Shown here one piece after another: positions 37,716 through 47,112 of a DNA stretch of 64,000 nucleotides. Numbering within the stretch: position 1 is the stretch's first letter; every line of letters starts with the position of its first letter. The DNA is taken from the NCBI GenBank assembly GCA_016704325.1, contig JADJAG010000008.1:372001-436000 (forward strand), written 5' to 3'. The position numbers and the translations under genes are program-made. The notes under the pieces are model-generated. The model was not told where the DNA came from and ran no database searches. It saw only the letters and a list, made by a program, of their open reading frames with translations. This stretch comes from Chitinophagaceae bacterium (GTDB taxonomy: Bacteria; Bacteroidota; Bacteroidia; Chitinophagales; UBA10324).

Positions 37716-39629
37716 TTAGCGCAACAACAATGACCCGGTGTTATAGTCGAAGACAATATTGAATGCATTCAATGCATCAGGCCCAATTACAGCCTGTGCA
37801 ATCAGGTTCCCTTCTATTTTAATGGCCGGGTTTTTTACGGTGCGTCCTGAAATTTTTACCTGGTCAGGAACCAGGATATTTTTATTTGCTGAGCTCGCAA
37901 AAAACTGACCGGCAGTCTGCTCGGTTACTGCCATGCCTGATCTTGCAGGATCAAACACAAAATTAACCGGTGCGTTATTGATGTTGGCAGGTATCAGGTA
38001 TAATCCATTTTCATCTTTCAGCAAGGTTGTTACAGAAACTGAATTATTCTTATACAGCGCCTTCACTGATTCAAGCGTCTTTGGTACTTCCAGGTTTGCA
38101 GGATCAAGCAACATGTATTTATTATAATAATACATTGCTACTCCATAATTCTCATTCAGCGCATTGATGTCACCCAGGTATTTGTAAGATTCCATCAATT
38201 CCTTCTTGTACTTATTGGTATCCACCATAGCCTTTTCGATTACCTGAAGGTAATATGGAGCTGCCAACCCTTTTACTGAATCAGGATTATCAAGATTCGT
38301 CATTACGCGGGCCCGCCAAAAATAGCTGATGGGCCACTGTTTATTTAACTGTGACATATTCATAAATGCAGTATCTGCCACAAAAAACTCTTTTGAAAAA
38401 TAGGCTGACTTTCCTACGTTGAAATAATCCTGCAACGTAGCATCCGTCCTCGAAGCATCCACCTTTTTTTGATAGGCTACAGCAGCTTCATGGTATCGCT
38501 TCTGCTGAAAATAGATACCGCCAATATCATTGTAGAACGGAAACTTTGTTGAATCCAATGCTATTGCCTGCAGGTAATTTTCGATTGCGAGGGAATCCTG
38601 ACCTGTTTTTGACAGCAGCTTCGCATAATATTCATAGTCAGAGGGCAATACCCTGGCGGTATCCGCTTTAGCGAAAAAAGTTTCTATTTGCTCAAGACCT
38701 TTTGCATAGTTACCCGATTCATAGTTAGAATACGCTGATAACCTGTACATGATTGGGACATCAATTCTTGTTCTCAGCTCATCTAATATCGCCAGGGAGC
38801 CATTATAGTCCTTGGTGAGGAACAAATACTGTGCATACCTGAATTGTGTGTAATCATCTTTATCGGCCAGGTCAAGGTAACGTTGATAGGTCTCCTTGGC
38901 TTTATCAAATTGACCGGTATAAAAATACAATTCTGCCATTTCCCGGTAGGCGGGCGGGAAATTCTTATCTGAATCCAGCGCTTTCTGAAAGCTGGTGAGA
39001 GATTGATTATAATTGCGTGCCAGCCTCCAGATCATACCGGCGCGAGTATTTGCTTTTGCCATTGCAGGGTTTAATTCAGCGGCGCGCTCATAGGCAGATA
39101 CTGCATCACCGCCCTTTCCGCTTCCTTCAAAAGCCAGTCCCAACTGCCAATAAACATCTGCATTCTTATTCGTATAGGAGATTGCCTTGTTCAACAGGTT
39201 AATCGATTCCTGGTAATTGGGATGTAATCCGGATGAATAGGCATCAGCCATCAAGATATACTGCAAGATATCCTTCTGAGAGGTAAGGCTTTGTGCCAGG
39301 TCAAAACTTTCCTTCGCCTTCTTCGCATTTTTCTGATCGAGGTAGGTGCGGCCGAGTCCGATATGATTGTAGATTGATTTAGGTTCCGCTAATGCTCCTG
39401 CCGCATAGGCAATGCGGGCAGAATCAAACTGACCCAAAGCATTGTGCGCCTGGCCCAGGTAGTAATAGTTGCGGCCATCTGTGGGAGTTTGGGTAATCAA
39501 TTGACTGAATATTCGCTTTGCCGTAGCAAAATTCTCATAGTCAATGGCCTTTATGCCCTCATCCGTTGTAAGGGCTGAAGTGGCAAGATAACTTACTAAC
39601 CCCAGTAAGATCATTAAGCTGGTTTTCAT
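37716..39629 (-). CDS. Exported TPR-repeat protein with degenerate retropepsin-like C-terminal domain
   Basis: This 637-residue protein has a signal peptide (about 1-20), then about a dozen tetratricopeptide repeats (about 24-535, for example NYYYLGQAHNALGQFDSARI). The last 100 residues have the strand pattern of a single aspartic-protease (retropepsin) lobe: LIPANINNAPVNFVFD near 545-560, a flap-like region, and FNIVFDYNTGSLLLR at the end. The DTG active-site triplet is replaced by DPA at Asp560, so it is probably a binding rather than a catalytic domain. It is the last gene of the exbB-tonB operon. Confidence 0.8.
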   Translation of the reverse strand: MKTSLMILLGLVSYLATSALTTDEGIKAIDYENFATAKRIFSQLITQTPTDGRNYYYLGQAHNALGQFDSARIAYAAGALAEPKSIYNHIGLGRTYLDQKNAKKAKESFDLAQSLTSQKDILQYILMADAYSSGLHPNYQESINLLNKAISYTNKNADVYWQLGLAFEGSGKGGDAVSAYERAAELNPAMAKANTRAGMIWRLARNYNQSLTSFQKALDSDKNFPPAYREMAELYFYTGQFDKAKETYQRYLDLADKDDYTQFRYAQYLFLTKDYNGSLAILDELRTRIDVPIMYRLSAYSNYESGNYAKGLEQIETFFAKADTARVLPSDYEYYAKLLSKTGQDSLAIENYLQAIALDSTKFPFYNDIGGIYFQQKRYHEAAVAYQKKVDASRTDATLQDYFNVGKSAYFSKEFFVADTAFMNMSQLNKQWPISYFWRARVMTNLDNPDSVKGLAAPYYLQVIEKAMVDTNKYKKELMESYKYLGDINALNENYGVAMYYYNKYMLLDPANLEVPKTLESVKALYKNNSVSVTTLLKDENGLYLIPANINNAPVNFVFDPARSGMAVTEQTAGQFFASSANKNILVPDQVKISGRTVKNPAIKIEGNLIAQAVIGPDALNAFNIVFDYNTGSLLLR

Positions 39630-39659
39630 GTTACTGTTAATTTTACAACTGCAATTAAA

Positions 39660-40628
39660 CTAAAACTCTTCCTTTAATTCAATGATCCTGATTGCATGAT
39701 CTATTGGGAGCAATCCAGATCGCTGCACAATCCTTTGTCCTTCATCAGACGCAACGTATGTTGCAAACCCTGTGCCCAGACCAGAATGTCGCTCTTGACT
39801 GACAATAAACAACTCACGAAGAAAAGGATAATGCATTGAATAAATAAATCTCTTTACCGGTAAATAAAAACTATCCGGAACCTCTCTGGATGAAATGGCG
39901 GCTACCTGTATTCTTTCCAGAAAACTGCCGGTAGTGGAATCTCCCCGCTCACTGATCCAACTAACCCCTATAACGCCGATTGCACCCGGATCTTTCTCCA
40001 CATAATCAATAACTGCGGGGTTCGAATCTACCGCAAACGCCTGTGAAGTGATGGGCTTTCCGCTAAGCAATTTATCGCTAAGATACCTGACTGTACTGGA
40101 CTGCTGGTTATCAAAAACCAATGTTATTTTGCCCAATGTTGATTTTGGGTTGATCTGTTTCCAGTTCGTGATTCCACCATTTACAATTTGATCAACCTGT
40201 TCGTAAGTTAAACTGGTATCATTATTCTGATTGTTAAGTACGAATGCCACGGCATCAATAGCGATTTTGATTTCATGCGCCGGAAGTCCTATTTGTTCGA
40301 AATGCTTTTTCTCTTCATCCAGAAGTCTTCTTGAGATCAGCATCAGGCGCATTTCAGGCCGGCTGAAAAATGTTTTCAAAACTTCTGCTTCAGGCAAATA
40401 GTCGGCCTGTATATCTGCATCATCGTAGATATTGCAAAAAGTAGCGATCTCACTTCGTAATAATGGAGCGAAGGATTCATCTGCCACGATTTTGATAATA
40501 CCGGATGCCGGAGTATCTGATTGTTCAACGGGAACAATTTTTTTACTATTGCAGGCAACCACTGCAATCAAAAAAAAGAATGTCATGAAACAGGCATTCA
40601 TGCGCCTCCAATTTCTCAGACCCATCAT
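39660..40628 (-). CDS. PstS-like phosphate/anion-binding lipoprotein
   Basis: This 322-residue protein has a lipoprotein signal (VVAC near residue 26), placing it on a membrane. The mature part has the PBP-like_2 fold of PstS: IIKIVADESFAPLLRSEIATF at the start, VFDNQQSSTVRYLSDKLL with a Ser/Thr anion loop, and a C-terminal hinge return. Genuine PstS occurs with pstCAB, which are absent here. In Bacteroidota a PstS-like protein is commonly found after exbB-exbD-tonB, so it may feed or sense TonB-dependent uptake; the ligand is uncertain. It starts 6 bp after the small membrane protein gene. Confidence 0.8.
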   Translation of the reverse strand: MMGLRNWRRMNACFMTFFFLIAVVACNSKKIVPVEQSDTPASGIIKIVADESFAPLLRSEIATFCNIYDDADIQADYLPEAEVLKTFFSRPEMRLMLISRRLLDEEKKHFEQIGLPAHEIKIAIDAVAFVLNNQNNDTSLTYEQVDQIVNGGITNWKQINPKSTLGKITLVFDNQQSSTVRYLSDKLLSGKPITSQAFAVDSNPAVIDYVEKDPGAIGVIGVSWISERGDSTTGSFLERIQVAAISSREVPDSFYLPVKRFIYSMHYPFLRELFIVSQERHSGLGTGFATYVASDEGQRIVQRSGLLPIDHAIRIIELKEEF

Positions 40629-40634
40629 CTTCTG

Positions 40635-40817
40635 TTACCTCATTTGCTTAAAGAGAAAATAGCAGCGATAGACTGCAAAGCCAATCAGTACCGCGCCTAA
40701 AACATTGCGGGCTGTACCGGTTAATTCAGGGAAAAGATCTGTAAAAATCAAACTGCCTCCCACCCCTATGTAGAAGATGATCATGAAGAGGTTGAAGGCA
40801 ATTAGAACCGGTTTCAA
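40635..40817 (-). CDS. Small two-helix membrane protein of the tonB operon
   Basis: This 60-residue protein is mostly hydrophobic, with two predicted membrane helices (about 4-26 and 37-54) separated by a short acidic loop (TDLFPELTGTARN) and a basic C-terminus. No named family was recognised. It is believable because it fills the gap between tonB and the PstS-like gene with spacings of 21 and 6 bp, in the same direction. Confidence 0.65.
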   Translation of the reverse strand: MKPVLIAFNLFMIIFYIGVGGSLIFTDLFPELTGTARNVLGAVLIGFAVYRCYFLFKQMR

Positions 40818-40838
40818 AAAAGCCGAGGTGATTTGTAG

Positions 40839-41642
40839 TTATTCAGTACCTAATTTAAAGGTTACGGGAAGCTTGAAATACACCTTTACGGCATTTCCAT
40901 TTTGTTTACCCGGCTTCCAGGGTGGCATATTCTTTACAACCCGTGTAGCTTCTTCTGCACAACCGCCGCCAATGTCACGAACAACCTGTAAATCAGAAAT
41001 CTTACCACTTTCATCTACCACAAATTGCAATACTACTTTACCTTCAATACCATTCTCACGCGCTGCGGCAGGATATCTCAGGTTCTTCTGCAAGTACTTG
41101 ATCAACTCTGTTTGTCCGCCCGGAAATTCAGGCATCTGCTCCACATACATGAAAATTTCAGGCTTCTTCTCTTCTACTACCTGTGTTTCCTGGTTTGCAC
41201 TGAAATCATAGGTTGCATTTGGATCAACTTCGGTTACGGTAGCTATTTCTGCCTGTTGCAATTCTTCCACGGGAGGTGGTATATCTTCCTCTTTTACTTC
41301 TTCATCCGGCTTAATTACAGGAGGTGTAAACTTAATTGTTTTAGGCGGAGGTGGAGGTAAATCCGGAGGTGGCGGTGGCGGGGTATTCTTATCTATCGGT
41401 GGTGGTTCAGACAACTCTGTATACTTGATTTCCTTCCTGGGCTCTACAACAGGCTCCGGCTTCAAGAGATTAAAAAGATAAGGCGCCACAAATGCCACCG
41501 TATAGATGCCTATGGAAATTAAGAGTGCCATGGTTATGTGCTTACCATATCTCTTTCGGAGATCATACGCACCATAACTCTTATTTCTGCCTTCAAAAAC
41601 CAGATCATCAAGATCTGCAGTTAAAATTTTTTGCGCATCCAT
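40839..41642 (-). CDS. tonB: Energy transducer TonB
   Basis: This 267-residue protein has an N-terminal cytosolic part, one membrane helix (about 36-60) and a proline-rich periplasmic linker (runs of PPPPPP near 90-105). The C-terminal TonB domain (about 175-267) has PEFPGGQTELIKYLQKNLRYP, GKVVLQFVVDESGKI and MPPWKPGKQNG. It carries proton-motive energy from ExbB/ExbD to outer-membrane receptors such as the one at 24621-28340. It is the fourth gene of the operon, 50 bp after exbD. Confidence 0.95.
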   Translation of the reverse strand: MDAQKILTADLDDLVFEGRNKSYGAYDLRKRYGKHITMALLISIGIYTVAFVAPYLFNLLKPEPVVEPRKEIKYTELSEPPPIDKNTPPPPPPDLPPPPPKTIKFTPPVIKPDEEVKEEDIPPPVEELQQAEIATVTEVDPNATYDFSANQETQVVEEKKPEIFMYVEQMPEFPGGQTELIKYLQKNLRYPAAARENGIEGKVVLQFVVDESGKISDLQVVRDIGGGCAEEATRVVKNMPPWKPGKQNGNAVKVYFKLPVTFKLGTE

Positions 41643-41692
41643 ATTTTTAAGTTTTCATCTAAAAGATGCAAAACGTTTCACCTTTCCATAAA

Positions 41693-42241
41693 TTATTTCG
41701 GAATCATTTCCATTTCTTCAGGCGTTACATCCACGATTGCAAAAGATTTGATTTCTGAAATCTTCATCTCATCGAGTATGTCAACCAGGTTAATAAATTT
41801 TGAATCCTTGGTAGGCTTAATCAAAACATAAACACCATTCTGCTTCCAGCCATTTTGCCTCTGCAAAGCAACCACTTCCTGGTACTTATTGATCAAAATT
41901 TTCCTAATGTTTTTGAAGTTAGTCGCTTCCACCACAGGATCCTCATTACCGTAATAATAAAAAATCCTATTCTCCGCACCAAGCAGAAGTGTCATTGCTT
42001 CTGACTCCCTGATCTTTGATTCTTCTTCTTTTTTTGTAGTGTCGGCCTTATCGGGCATCACCACCTGCATAGCTTTGGGTTTCTGCATGGTGGTGGTAAG
42101 GATGAAAAAAGTAACCAACAAAAATCCAAGATCCACCATCGGAGTCATATCAATCCGGGTAGATATTTTCTTGGCTCTTACACCGCCTCTCTTTTTCCCT
42201 TTACCACTATGGACGTCACCACTTTCGCCTAATTCTGCCAT
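41693..42241 (-). CDS. exbD: ExbD/TolR biopolymer transport protein (second copy)
   Basis: This 182-residue protein has one N-terminal membrane helix with the conserved proton-relay Asp in IDMTPMVDLGFLLVTFF (about 30-47), preceded by a basic cytosolic stretch (GKKRGGVRAKK). The periplasmic domain ends with EMKISEIKSFAIVDVTPEE. It forms the stator with ExbB. It follows the other exbD by 6 bp; two ExbD genes per operon are common in the phylum and may build mixed dimers (inference). Confidence 0.94.
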   Translation of the reverse strand: MAELGESGDVHSGKGKKRGGVRAKKISTRIDMTPMVDLGFLLVTFFILTTTMQKPKAMQVVMPDKADTTKKEEESKIRESEAMTLLLGAENRIFYYYGNEDPVVEATNFKNIRKILINKYQEVVALQRQNGWKQNGVYVLIKPTKDSKFINLVDILDEMKISEIKSFAIVDVTPEEMEMIPK

Positions 42242-42247
42242 GTTGCT

Positions 42248-42874
42248 TTATTTTAATTGTGCTACATCTGTAGGCATTGCTTCATCGGCAGTGATAAATC
42301 CGAATCGCAATACTTTCCTGTTTTGCAATGTTTTAATTACGTTGTTAACAGCCGGGAAATTAGCCTGTCCGTCACCTTTGATCAGGATTACCGGATTCCC
42401 ACCGGCAATTCGTGCATTTATGAGCCAAACACCCAACTCATTAGAAAGATTCAGCGTGGAGTCAACGGGAATTCCGGGTTGTTGTACTTTCTTCCTGTCT
42501 TCAGGCGACAGGTTGAGGTAATTCTGCATCGAACCCATTGGAATTCCGATACTGGTGCCAGTAGCAAAAGCATTTTGCTGGTCAACCGTGAAAGTTATTC
42601 CATAGGTCTCCCCCATCTTCTCAATCAATGATTTGCGGCTATTCTGATTATCCAAATCAAAAAATATTCTGCCATCATTTGCAACTGTTATAGTTACGAC
42701 CCCTTTTTCAGGTATGGTAGCTGTAGAAGTTGAACTGGGTGTATTAACTGCCACAGGTTCATCAGGCCTGAATTTGGTGGTAAGGATAAAGAAGGTTACG
42801 AGCAGAAAAGCCATATCAACCATCGGAGTCATATCGATGGAGACACTTGACTTTGGCATTTTTACTTTTGACAT
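42248..42874 (-). CDS. exbD: ExbD/TolR biopolymer transport protein (first copy)
   Basis: This 208-residue protein has the same helix as its neighbour, with Asp in IDMTPMVDMAFLLVTFF near residues 12-29. Its longer periplasmic part contains EKGVVTITVANDGRIFFD, the usual TolR/ExbD strand. It is 26 residues longer than the second copy, with an insert near 95-130. It lies 12 bp after exbB. Together with ExbB it forms the proton channel that powers TonB. Confidence 0.94.
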   Translation of the reverse strand: MSKVKMPKSSVSIDMTPMVDMAFLLVTFFILTTKFRPDEPVAVNTPSSTSTATIPEKGVVTITVANDGRIFFDLDNQNSRKSLIEKMGETYGITFTVDQQNAFATGTSIGIPMGSMQNYLNLSPEDRKKVQQPGIPVDSTLNLSNELGVWLINARIAGGNPVILIKGDGQANFPAVNNVIKTLQNRKVLRFGFITADEAMPTDVAQLK

Positions 42875-42886
42875 CGTACTGCTAAA

Positions 42887-43681
42887 TTATTTGTGACGTG
42901 ATGCAAATGTGTTGGTTATGCTATAACCTGCTTCATCAATCAGGTAGGTAAGTGAATCAATTCTGTTGGAAAAATAGTTATACGCTATAATGGCAAGTGC
43001 TGAAGTAATGATTCCGTTTGCTGTATTTACCAATGCTTCAGATATACCTATAGACAAAGCAACAGAATCCGCGGCACCCGATTGACCCATAGCTGCGAAA
43101 GCCCTAATCATACCTAATACCGTTCCAATCAAGCCAAAAAGGGTTCCAAGTGGTGCTATTGTTGCAATAAATGGCAGGTTCTTCTGAAGCATAGGCAATT
43201 CAAGAGATGTGGCTTCTTCAATCTCCTTCTGAATTGCCAACAGCTTCTGTTCTTTAGTCATCTCATTATCATTCGCCATCTCGGTATACTTTTTCAACCC
43301 GCTTTTAATAACGTTTGCAAGAGACCCTTTCTGACGATCACATTCTTTCATTGCTTCTTCAATATTGTTGTTAGCAAGATTAAACTGGACCTTTCTTACA
43401 AAGTTGGCAATATTACCTGAACCATTGGCTTTACCGAGTGTCAGCAATCTTTCAATTGAAAAGACAATTACCATTAATAACATAGTAAAAATAACGGGCA
43501 CCAAAAAACCACCTTTAAACATAATCCCTTGTATGTTTCCAACTTTCGGAGTTTCCCGATGTTCATCTACGAAGTTTGCAGGGTTTCCCAGTATGAACTG
43601 AAAAATAATAATAGCAATGATCAGACAGGTGATGATCACTAAAACAGGAAAAAGAGATGAAGAACTACCTTTTTTGTTCAT
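42887..43681 (-). CDS. exbB: ExbB/TolQ/MotA-family proton channel protein
   Basis: This 264-residue protein has helices at about 10-30, 55-76, 163-187 and 213-235. The conserved helix segment FIATIAPLGTLFGLIGTVLGMI is present, and the channel Thr and Pro positions lie in SEALVNTANGIITSALAIIAYNYF. A cytosolic helical domain (about 85-155) separates the second and third helices. It is the first gene of the TonB energising operon. A near-consensus promoter lies 53 bp upstream of its start. Confidence 0.95.
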   Translation of the reverse strand: MNKKGSSSSLFPVLVIITCLIIAIIIFQFILGNPANFVDEHRETPKVGNIQGIMFKGGFLVPVIFTMLLMVIVFSIERLLTLGKANGSGNIANFVRKVQFNLANNNIEEAMKECDRQKGSLANVIKSGLKKYTEMANDNEMTKEQKLLAIQKEIEEATSLELPMLQKNLPFIATIAPLGTLFGLIGTVLGMIRAFAAMGQSGAADSVALSIGISEALVNTANGIITSALAIIAYNYFSNRIDSLTYLIDEAGYSITNTFASRHK

Positions 43682-43733
43682 CGGAAGTAATTTTTAGGTT
43701 AGAGGTTTATTGACAGTGTTAAATGTGTGATTG

Positions 43734-43764
43734 CAAAAATAAACTTTCCTTTTTCTGAACCAAA
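43734..43764 (-). promoter_or_regulatory. Bacteroidota-type promoter of the exbB-tonB operon
   Basis: On the minus strand TTTG (43764-43761) is followed by exactly 19 bases and then TATTTTTG (43741-43734). That matches the -33 TTTG and -7 TAnnTTTG consensus of Bacteroidota sigma-ABfr at the standard spacing. The -7 box lies 53 bp upstream of the exbB start codon. Confidence 0.65.
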
Positions 43765-43826
43765 CTTAAAAGTAAATTTAAATTGGTTGCGAACAAGTGA
43801 TTGACATTCTTATGACTTATCATTTA

Positions 43827-45308
43827 TTACTTCATTGCATCCTTTTGTGCAACACTATGATACCGGCTGTATAAGAAATAGACTACAAATCCTAAAGCCG
43901 TCCAGCAAAGAAAACCAATCCAGGTATACGCATCCAGGCCAAACATCATGGCGGCACAGGTGATGATACCAAGTATCGGCACCAAAGGCACAAATGGTGT
44001 GGTGAATGATCTTTTAAGGTTGGGCTGAGTTCTGCGGATAACAAGAATTCCTGCACTCACCAGCAAGAATGCTGACAATGTTCCAATACTGGTGAGATCT
44101 CCTGTTAAAGAACCCGGAAGGAATGCTGCAAAGAGCCCAGTGAATAAAAAGAAAATCATATTTGATTTCCAGGGAGTGCTAAACTTTGGATGCAGGTCGG
44201 AAAAAACTTTTGGCACCAGACCATCGCGCGACATAGAGTAAAACACCCTCGACTGTCCGAGTAACATCACGAGAATTACAGAAGAAAAGCCTGCAAGAAT
44301 GGCCACCGTGATAAATGTTGCTAACCATCCATAACCGGTCATGTATGTCTGAATAGCGTAAGCTACTGAGGCTTCCTTTCCATGCACTCTGAAATCTTCA
44401 TACGAAGCCACACCCGTGAGCACATATGAAAAGAGTATGTACAGAATTGTACAAATTGCCAGTGAAAGCAAGATACCCATCGGCATATCCTTCTTAGGAT
44501 TTTTTGCTTCCTGTGCAGCCGTTGAGACCGCATCAAATCCTATAAAAGCAAAAAATACAGTTCCCGCTCCTGCAAGTATTCCCATAAATCCTCCGAAGCT
44601 ATGTGTAATGCCGGAACTGTCCGTATAGGATCCGGCAGGCGGAATAAATGGAATATGATTTTCAGGCTTAATAAACGACCAGCCAAATGCAATGAACAAT
44701 AACACGATGGCCACTTTAATGATTACGATAATGGCATTCACCAAAGCAGACTGTTGTGTTCCCCTGATTAGCAACATGGAAAGTAACCCTAATATAAAAA
44801 CGGCAGGAATATTCATAATTCCATGCATGGTGCCATCAATACTTGTTTCAAATGGAGAGTGACTCCATTGAAAGGGTACCTGCATATTGAAGTTAGCCAG
44901 CAACTTATTCAGATACTCCGACCAGGCGATAGCTACTGTGGCAGCACCTAAACCGTATTCCAGAATTAACTCCCAACCGATAATCCATGCAACGAATTCA
45001 CCGAGTGTAACATAAGAATAGGTATAAGCACTTCCGGCAATAGGGATGCTGGAAGCAAATTCAGCGTAGCACAAACCGGCAAACAAACATCCTACTGCAG
45101 CCAACACATAAGAAAGGGTTACCGCTGCGCCTGCATGTTCGGATGCGGCCGCAGCAGTCCGCACAAATAAACCGGCCCCGATGATAGCGCCAATGCCTAA
45201 CAGCACCAGGTGCCCAACTCCAAGCGTCCGCTTGAAAGTATGCTTACTTGCATCAGCCTGATCAAGTAATTTATCAATCGATTTTGTTACAAATAATTTA
45301 CTGGCCAT
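43827..45308 (-). CDS. APC-family amino acid permease, cationic amino acid transporter-like
   Basis: This 493-residue membrane protein has about 12-14 helices. The APC signature GIGAIIGAGLFVRTAAAA lies in helix 1 (about 36-54) and FFAFIGFDAVSTAAQEAKNPKKD in helix 6, with the Glu-Ala-x-Asn-Pro motif that follows it. Length and the N-terminal HTFKRTLGVGHLVLLG fit the YfnA/CAT group, which imports Lys/Arg or small neutral amino acids. It stands alone between exbB (-) and nuoN (-). Confidence 0.9.
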   Translation of the reverse strand: MASKLFVTKSIDKLLDQADASKHTFKRTLGVGHLVLLGIGAIIGAGLFVRTAAAASEHAGAAVTLSYVLAAVGCLFAGLCYAEFASSIPIAGSAYTYSYVTLGEFVAWIIGWELILEYGLGAATVAIAWSEYLNKLLANFNMQVPFQWSHSPFETSIDGTMHGIMNIPAVFILGLLSMLLIRGTQQSALVNAIIVIIKVAIVLLFIAFGWSFIKPENHIPFIPPAGSYTDSSGITHSFGGFMGILAGAGTVFFAFIGFDAVSTAAQEAKNPKKDMPMGILLSLAICTILYILFSYVLTGVASYEDFRVHGKEASVAYAIQTYMTGYGWLATFITVAILAGFSSVILVMLLGQSRVFYSMSRDGLVPKVFSDLHPKFSTPWKSNMIFFLFTGLFAAFLPGSLTGDLTSIGTLSAFLLVSAGILVIRRTQPNLKRSFTTPFVPLVPILGIITCAAMMFGLDAYTWIGFLCWTALGFVVYFLYSRYHSVAQKDAMK

Positions 45309-45738
45309 ATTTTTTTCCTGTAAATTTTAGAAATGATGAAATGAAATCAATTTGTTAAATCCTATTAATCAATGCCAGTTAATGACCTGTTTTTCTTATT
45401 AAAGTCATTTTATCAATGTCTCATTCAAACTTCACCTTTACTTTAGTGAAGGGGCAAAATAGGAATTATTTCAAAACCAAAGAATTTATCATGTTGGATT
45501 GAAGTATTCAATTGTATTTGCCATGACAAGAATCCCAAACAAACTTATTAGAAGCAGCTAAACACTAACCACATAAAGAAGTGCGCAAATAGCAAGAAGT
45601 GTCGCGGAAGGAAATAAGACCCACATTATGTATTTTATTAGCCGGCAAGGCTGCCGAAATCAGGGACAACAGCGAATAGAGACCGCACCTTTGACCTGTT
45701 TGCTACAAACAAATGAATAAATGGTAAAGCAGGTTTTG
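45309..45738. other. 430-bp gene-free stretch
   Basis: The gap lies between the nuoN stop and the permease start, both on the minus strand. It should hold the permease promoter. A weak 6-bp-armed inverted repeat (CTTCAC...GTGAAG near 45431-45452) was the only structure seen. No RNA gene, insertion element or convincing frame was found. Confidence 0.55.
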
Positions 45739-47112
45739 CTAAATAAGGTAAGATAGCGAGCCAGGCAAAAGTCCAATAAGCAAAGTTAGCAGTGCGATAA
45801 TGGCCAATAAAACTTTTACAGGCGTAGCTAAGACGATGCCCTCTTCATTTCCTTTTTTCATATAAGAAGCAATTACAGGAGCGAAATAGTAGTAGACACT
45901 GATAAAAGAATTAATGATAGCCAACACCGTGATCCAAACCCATCCATCACTTATAGCTGCTGAAAAGACATAAAATTTTGCAAAGAAGCCTGCCGTTGGA
46001 GGTATGCCGGCAAGTGATAGCATGGCCACTGCAAAGGTAATTGACATCAATGGACTGGATTTCGAAAGTCCATTAAAAACACTGACCTCATCACTACCGC
46101 TTTTCTGTTGAAGAATGGCAACCACGGCAAATGCCAGTAATGAAGCCAGCGTATAGGCAATGCTGTAAAACAAAACGGCTCCATTGGTTACTTCATTAGC
46201 TGCCATCAAAGCAATAAGCATATAACCTGCATGTGAAATGCTGGAATAAGCCAGCATCCTTTTCACACTTTTTTGATACAATGCCGTGATGTTTCCAATG
46301 AACATGGTGGTAACAGCCACAGCAGCAAAGAGAAACTGGTACGTTTCCAACGCTGGCGAAAATCCCAATTGAAACACACGGACCAATGCTGCAAATGCGG
46401 CAACCTTACCTACCGTTGCCATATAACCGGTGACTAATGTAGGGGCGCCCTGATACACATCAGGCGTCCAGAAATGAAAGGGTGCTGCAGCCACTTTAAA
46501 CAACAGTCCAATCATCAGCATAATAATACCGGTTACTATAAAAGGTTCAGCAACCGCTTTATGGAGGCCGAGGTAGTATGCAATATCACTCAGCATGAAA
46601 GAACCTGTAGCTCCATAGAGCATAGCTATGCCAAACAATAAGAATCCTGTTGCAAAGGCCCCCATTAACAAGTATTTGAGGGAAGCTTCATTTGACAACA
46701 AATCCTTTTTCTTCAGACCTGCCAGAATATAAAGACTCAGTGATAAAATCTCTATCCCTAGGAACAGCATCAGCATGCTGGTGAATGAAACCATGACCAC
46801 TACGCCTGCCAGTGAGAACAAGATGATTGAGATTACTTCAGCATAGTGTACATCACTGCTGTAATGCATGTAATGATAAAGTAAGAGGAAGACGAATGCG
46901 GCAAAGAGACATACCACCGTAAAAGCAATTGCGAAATTATCCATACGCATCGCTTCAAAATAAGTGGTGTTGGTATTCCATTCCAGCAATGCAAAATAAC
47001 CTGCTGCAAAAAGGCCGGACAATGAGACCGGCAAAACAACAGATCGCCCGTTAAAAACACTTGCGAACATTGCAAGTATACCGGCTGCAGTAAGAATGAT
47101 CAGCACCATCAT
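45739..47112 (-). CDS. nuoN: NADH-quinone oxidoreductase subunit N
   Basis: This 457-residue protein with about 14 helices is one of three antiporter-like proton-pumping subunits of complex I. Typical parts are EILSLSLYILAGL (about 120, with the key Glu in the membrane), a Lys-bearing helix in LLFKVAAAPFHFWTPDVYQGAP (about 205-226) and VKRMLAYSSISHAGYMLIAL (about 284-303). Length is normal. It overlaps the nuoM stop by 4 bp (ATGA), so translation is coupled. The peripheral NADH arm is not in this window. Confidence 0.95.
   Translation of the reverse strand: MMVLIILTAAGILAMFASVFNGRSVVLPVSLSGLFAAGYFALLEWNTNTTYFEAMRMDNFAIAFTVVCLFAAFVFLLLYHYMHYSSDVHYAEVISIILFSLAGVVVMVSFTSMLMLFLGIEILSLSLYILAGLKKKDLLSNEASLKYLLMGAFATGFLLFGIAMLYGATGSFMLSDIAYYLGLHKAVAEPFIVTGIIMLMIGLLFKVAAAPFHFWTPDVYQGAPTLVTGYMATVGKVAAFAALVRVFQLGFSPALETYQFLFAAVAVTTMFIGNITALYQKSVKRMLAYSSISHAGYMLIALMAANEVTNGAVLFYSIAYTLASLLAFAVVAILQQKSGSDEVSVFNGLSKSSPLMSITFAVAMLSLAGIPPTAGFFAKFYVFSAAISDGWVWITVLAIINSFISVYYYFAPVIASYMKKGNEEGIVLATPVKVLLAIIALLTLLIGLLPGSLSYLI

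Noticed and set aside
39660..40628. Genuine high-affinity phosphate ABC transport
   Set aside because: No pstC, pstA, pstB or phoU is adjacent; the context is a TonB operon, so only a PstS-like fold is claimed.
45431..45452. CTTCAC...GTGAAG inverted repeat upstream of the permease
   Set aside because: Six-base arms with a ten-base loop in AT-rich DNA are expected by chance and no promoter or T-run is attached.
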